Shown piece by piece: positions 63,296 to 64,000 of a stretch of 64,000 bases of DNA. Under the pieces are notes generated by a model. That model saw only the letters and a program-made list of their open reading frames with translations. It made no database searches and was not told where the DNA came from. This stretch comes from MW101C3 sp943367595. GTDB taxonomy: Bacteria > Cyanobacteriota > Cyanobacteriia > PCC-6307 > Cyanobiaceae. Position 1 is the first letter of the stretch. Each line of letters opens with the position of its first letter. The stretch is from assembly GCA_943367595.1 (NCBI GenBank), contig CALRJS020000001.1, positions 62,001-126,000 on the forward strand. The letters are read 5' to 3'. Both the position numbers and the translations under genes were made by a program.

Positions 63296-64000
63296 ATGCC
63301 GCCCATCCCCACGCGCCGTTTCGGCCGCACCGGCCTGCCCATGCCGGTGCTTTCCCTGGGCGGCATGCGCTACCAGCAGAGCTGGAGTGACCTTCCCGGC
63401 GACCAGATCACCCAGGCCAGCCAGGCCAATGTGGCAGCCACCCTGGAGCGGGCCCGCGCCCATGGCCTGCATCACATCGAGACAGCCCGCCACTACGGCA
63501 GCTCCGAACGCCAGCTGGGCTGGCTGCTGGGGCCCACGCCGGATCCCCAGCGCATCCTCCAGACCAAAGTGCCGCCGCACGAGGATCCCGCCGCCTTCGA
63601 AGCCGAGCTGGAACTCAGCTGTGAGCGGCTCCAGGTGGAGCGGCTCGATCTGCTGGCCATCCATGGCGTCAACCTGCCGGAACACCTGCAGCAGACCCTG
63701 CGGCCGGGCGGTTGCCTGGAGGTGGTGCGCCGCTGGCAGCGCGACGGCCGCCTCGGCTCTGTGGGCTTCTCCACCCATGCCCCGCTGCCGCTGATCCTGG
63801 AGGCGATCGAAAGCGACGCCTTCGATTACATCAACCTGCACTGGTACTTCATCCGCCAGCAGAACAGCCCGGCGATCGAGGCCGCCTGCCGCCACGACAT
63901 GGGCGTGTTCCTGATCAGCCCCACCGACAAGGGGGGACACCTGCACAGCCCCTCGGCCCGGCTGTGCGAGCTGTGCGCGCCGCTGCATCCGATCGTGTTC
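63296..64000 (+). CDS. Aldo/keto reductase (COG1453 type), 3'-truncated by the window
   Basis: 235 residues are visible from ATG 63296 with no stop before the window edge. RRFGRTGLPMPVLSLGGMR opens the TIM barrel. The active site shows HIETARHYGSSERQLG (Tyr; Glu where most AKRs have Asp), ILQTKVPP (Lys) and LAIHGV (His). The IETAR form and the LCELCAPLHPIVF segment are usual for COG1453 proteins, many of which end in a 4Fe-4S domain; that end is outside the window. The ferredoxin gene 31 bases upstream fits a redox link. Confidence 0.85.
   Translation, partial: MPPIPTRRFGRTGLPMPVLSLGGMRYQQSWSDLPGDQITQASQANVAATLERARAHGLHHIETARHYGSSERQLGWLLGPTPDPQRILQTKVPPHEDPAAFEAELELSCERLQVERLDLLAIHGVNLPEHLQQTLRPGGCLEVVRRWQRDGRLGSVGFSTHAPLPLILEAIESDAFDYINLHWYFIRQQNSPAIEAACRHDMGVFLISPTDKGGHLHSPSARLCELCAPLHPIVF

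Overview
The window is high-GC (roughly two thirds G+C by eye) and densely coded. It reads as the chromosome of a freshwater or euryhaline picocyanobacterium of the Cyanobium / Synechococcus subcluster 5.2 type. Supporting signs are chlorophyll synthase, an MenG-type phylloquinone methyltransferase, split rpoC1/rpoC2, a high-light-inducible protein, Ycf35, an orange carotenoid protein and several small cyanobacteria-only families. No plasmid, phage, transposase, integrase or CRISPR array was seen.

Layout. 0-12.8 kb is a conserved core: trmH, a lipoprotein serine protease, an alkyltransferase-like protein, rsmB, a class A PBP, chlG, a PetP-like protein, hisF, menG, glyQ and comEC. 12.9-19.5 kb is bounded by two inverted tRNA-Ser genes and holds an EAL-domain membrane protein, a YciI-like protein and a photoprotection block (ocp, crtW, frp). 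20-35 kb is the accessory part. It contains a DUF389 membrane protein, DUF1643, a methyltransferase, a VOC protein, a double SpoIIAA-like protein and a CrtQ/CrtO-like pair that probably glycosylates and acylates a carotenoid. It also holds a four-gene run (GH13 enzyme, N-formylglutamate amidohydrolase, transglutaminase-like protein, Anbu proteasome-type subunit), a zinc CDF exporter, a Nif11-like peptide and a hydrolase/cupin pair. 35.5-64 kb returns to core genes: tRNA-Thr, the infB-ylxR-nusA-rimP operon, a calcineurin-type phosphodiesterase, a Deg/HtrA protease, rpiA, hisD, rpsT, tatD, rpoB-rpoC1-rpoC2-hli-rlmN, an AmpG-like transporter, a HEAT-repeat protein, DUF2997-ycf35-ferredoxin and the start of an aldo/keto reductase.

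How parts work together. OCP quenches phycobilisome energy, CrtW can make the ketocarotenoid OCP binds, and FRP resets OCP, so 16.1-18.7 kb is a complete photoprotection cassette. The CrtQ/CrtO pair suggests a second carotenoid tailoring route. The Anbu run suggests a peptide-processing system whose usual ATP-grasp and alpha-E partners are not in the window.

The most unusual feature is structural. Many intergenic gaps, and several low-complexity linkers inside genes, are built from short degenerate tandem repeats of 12-29 bp, often exactly 15 bp, with different unit sequences at different loci. This points to a genome-wide local duplication process that supplies both spacer DNA and protein linkers.
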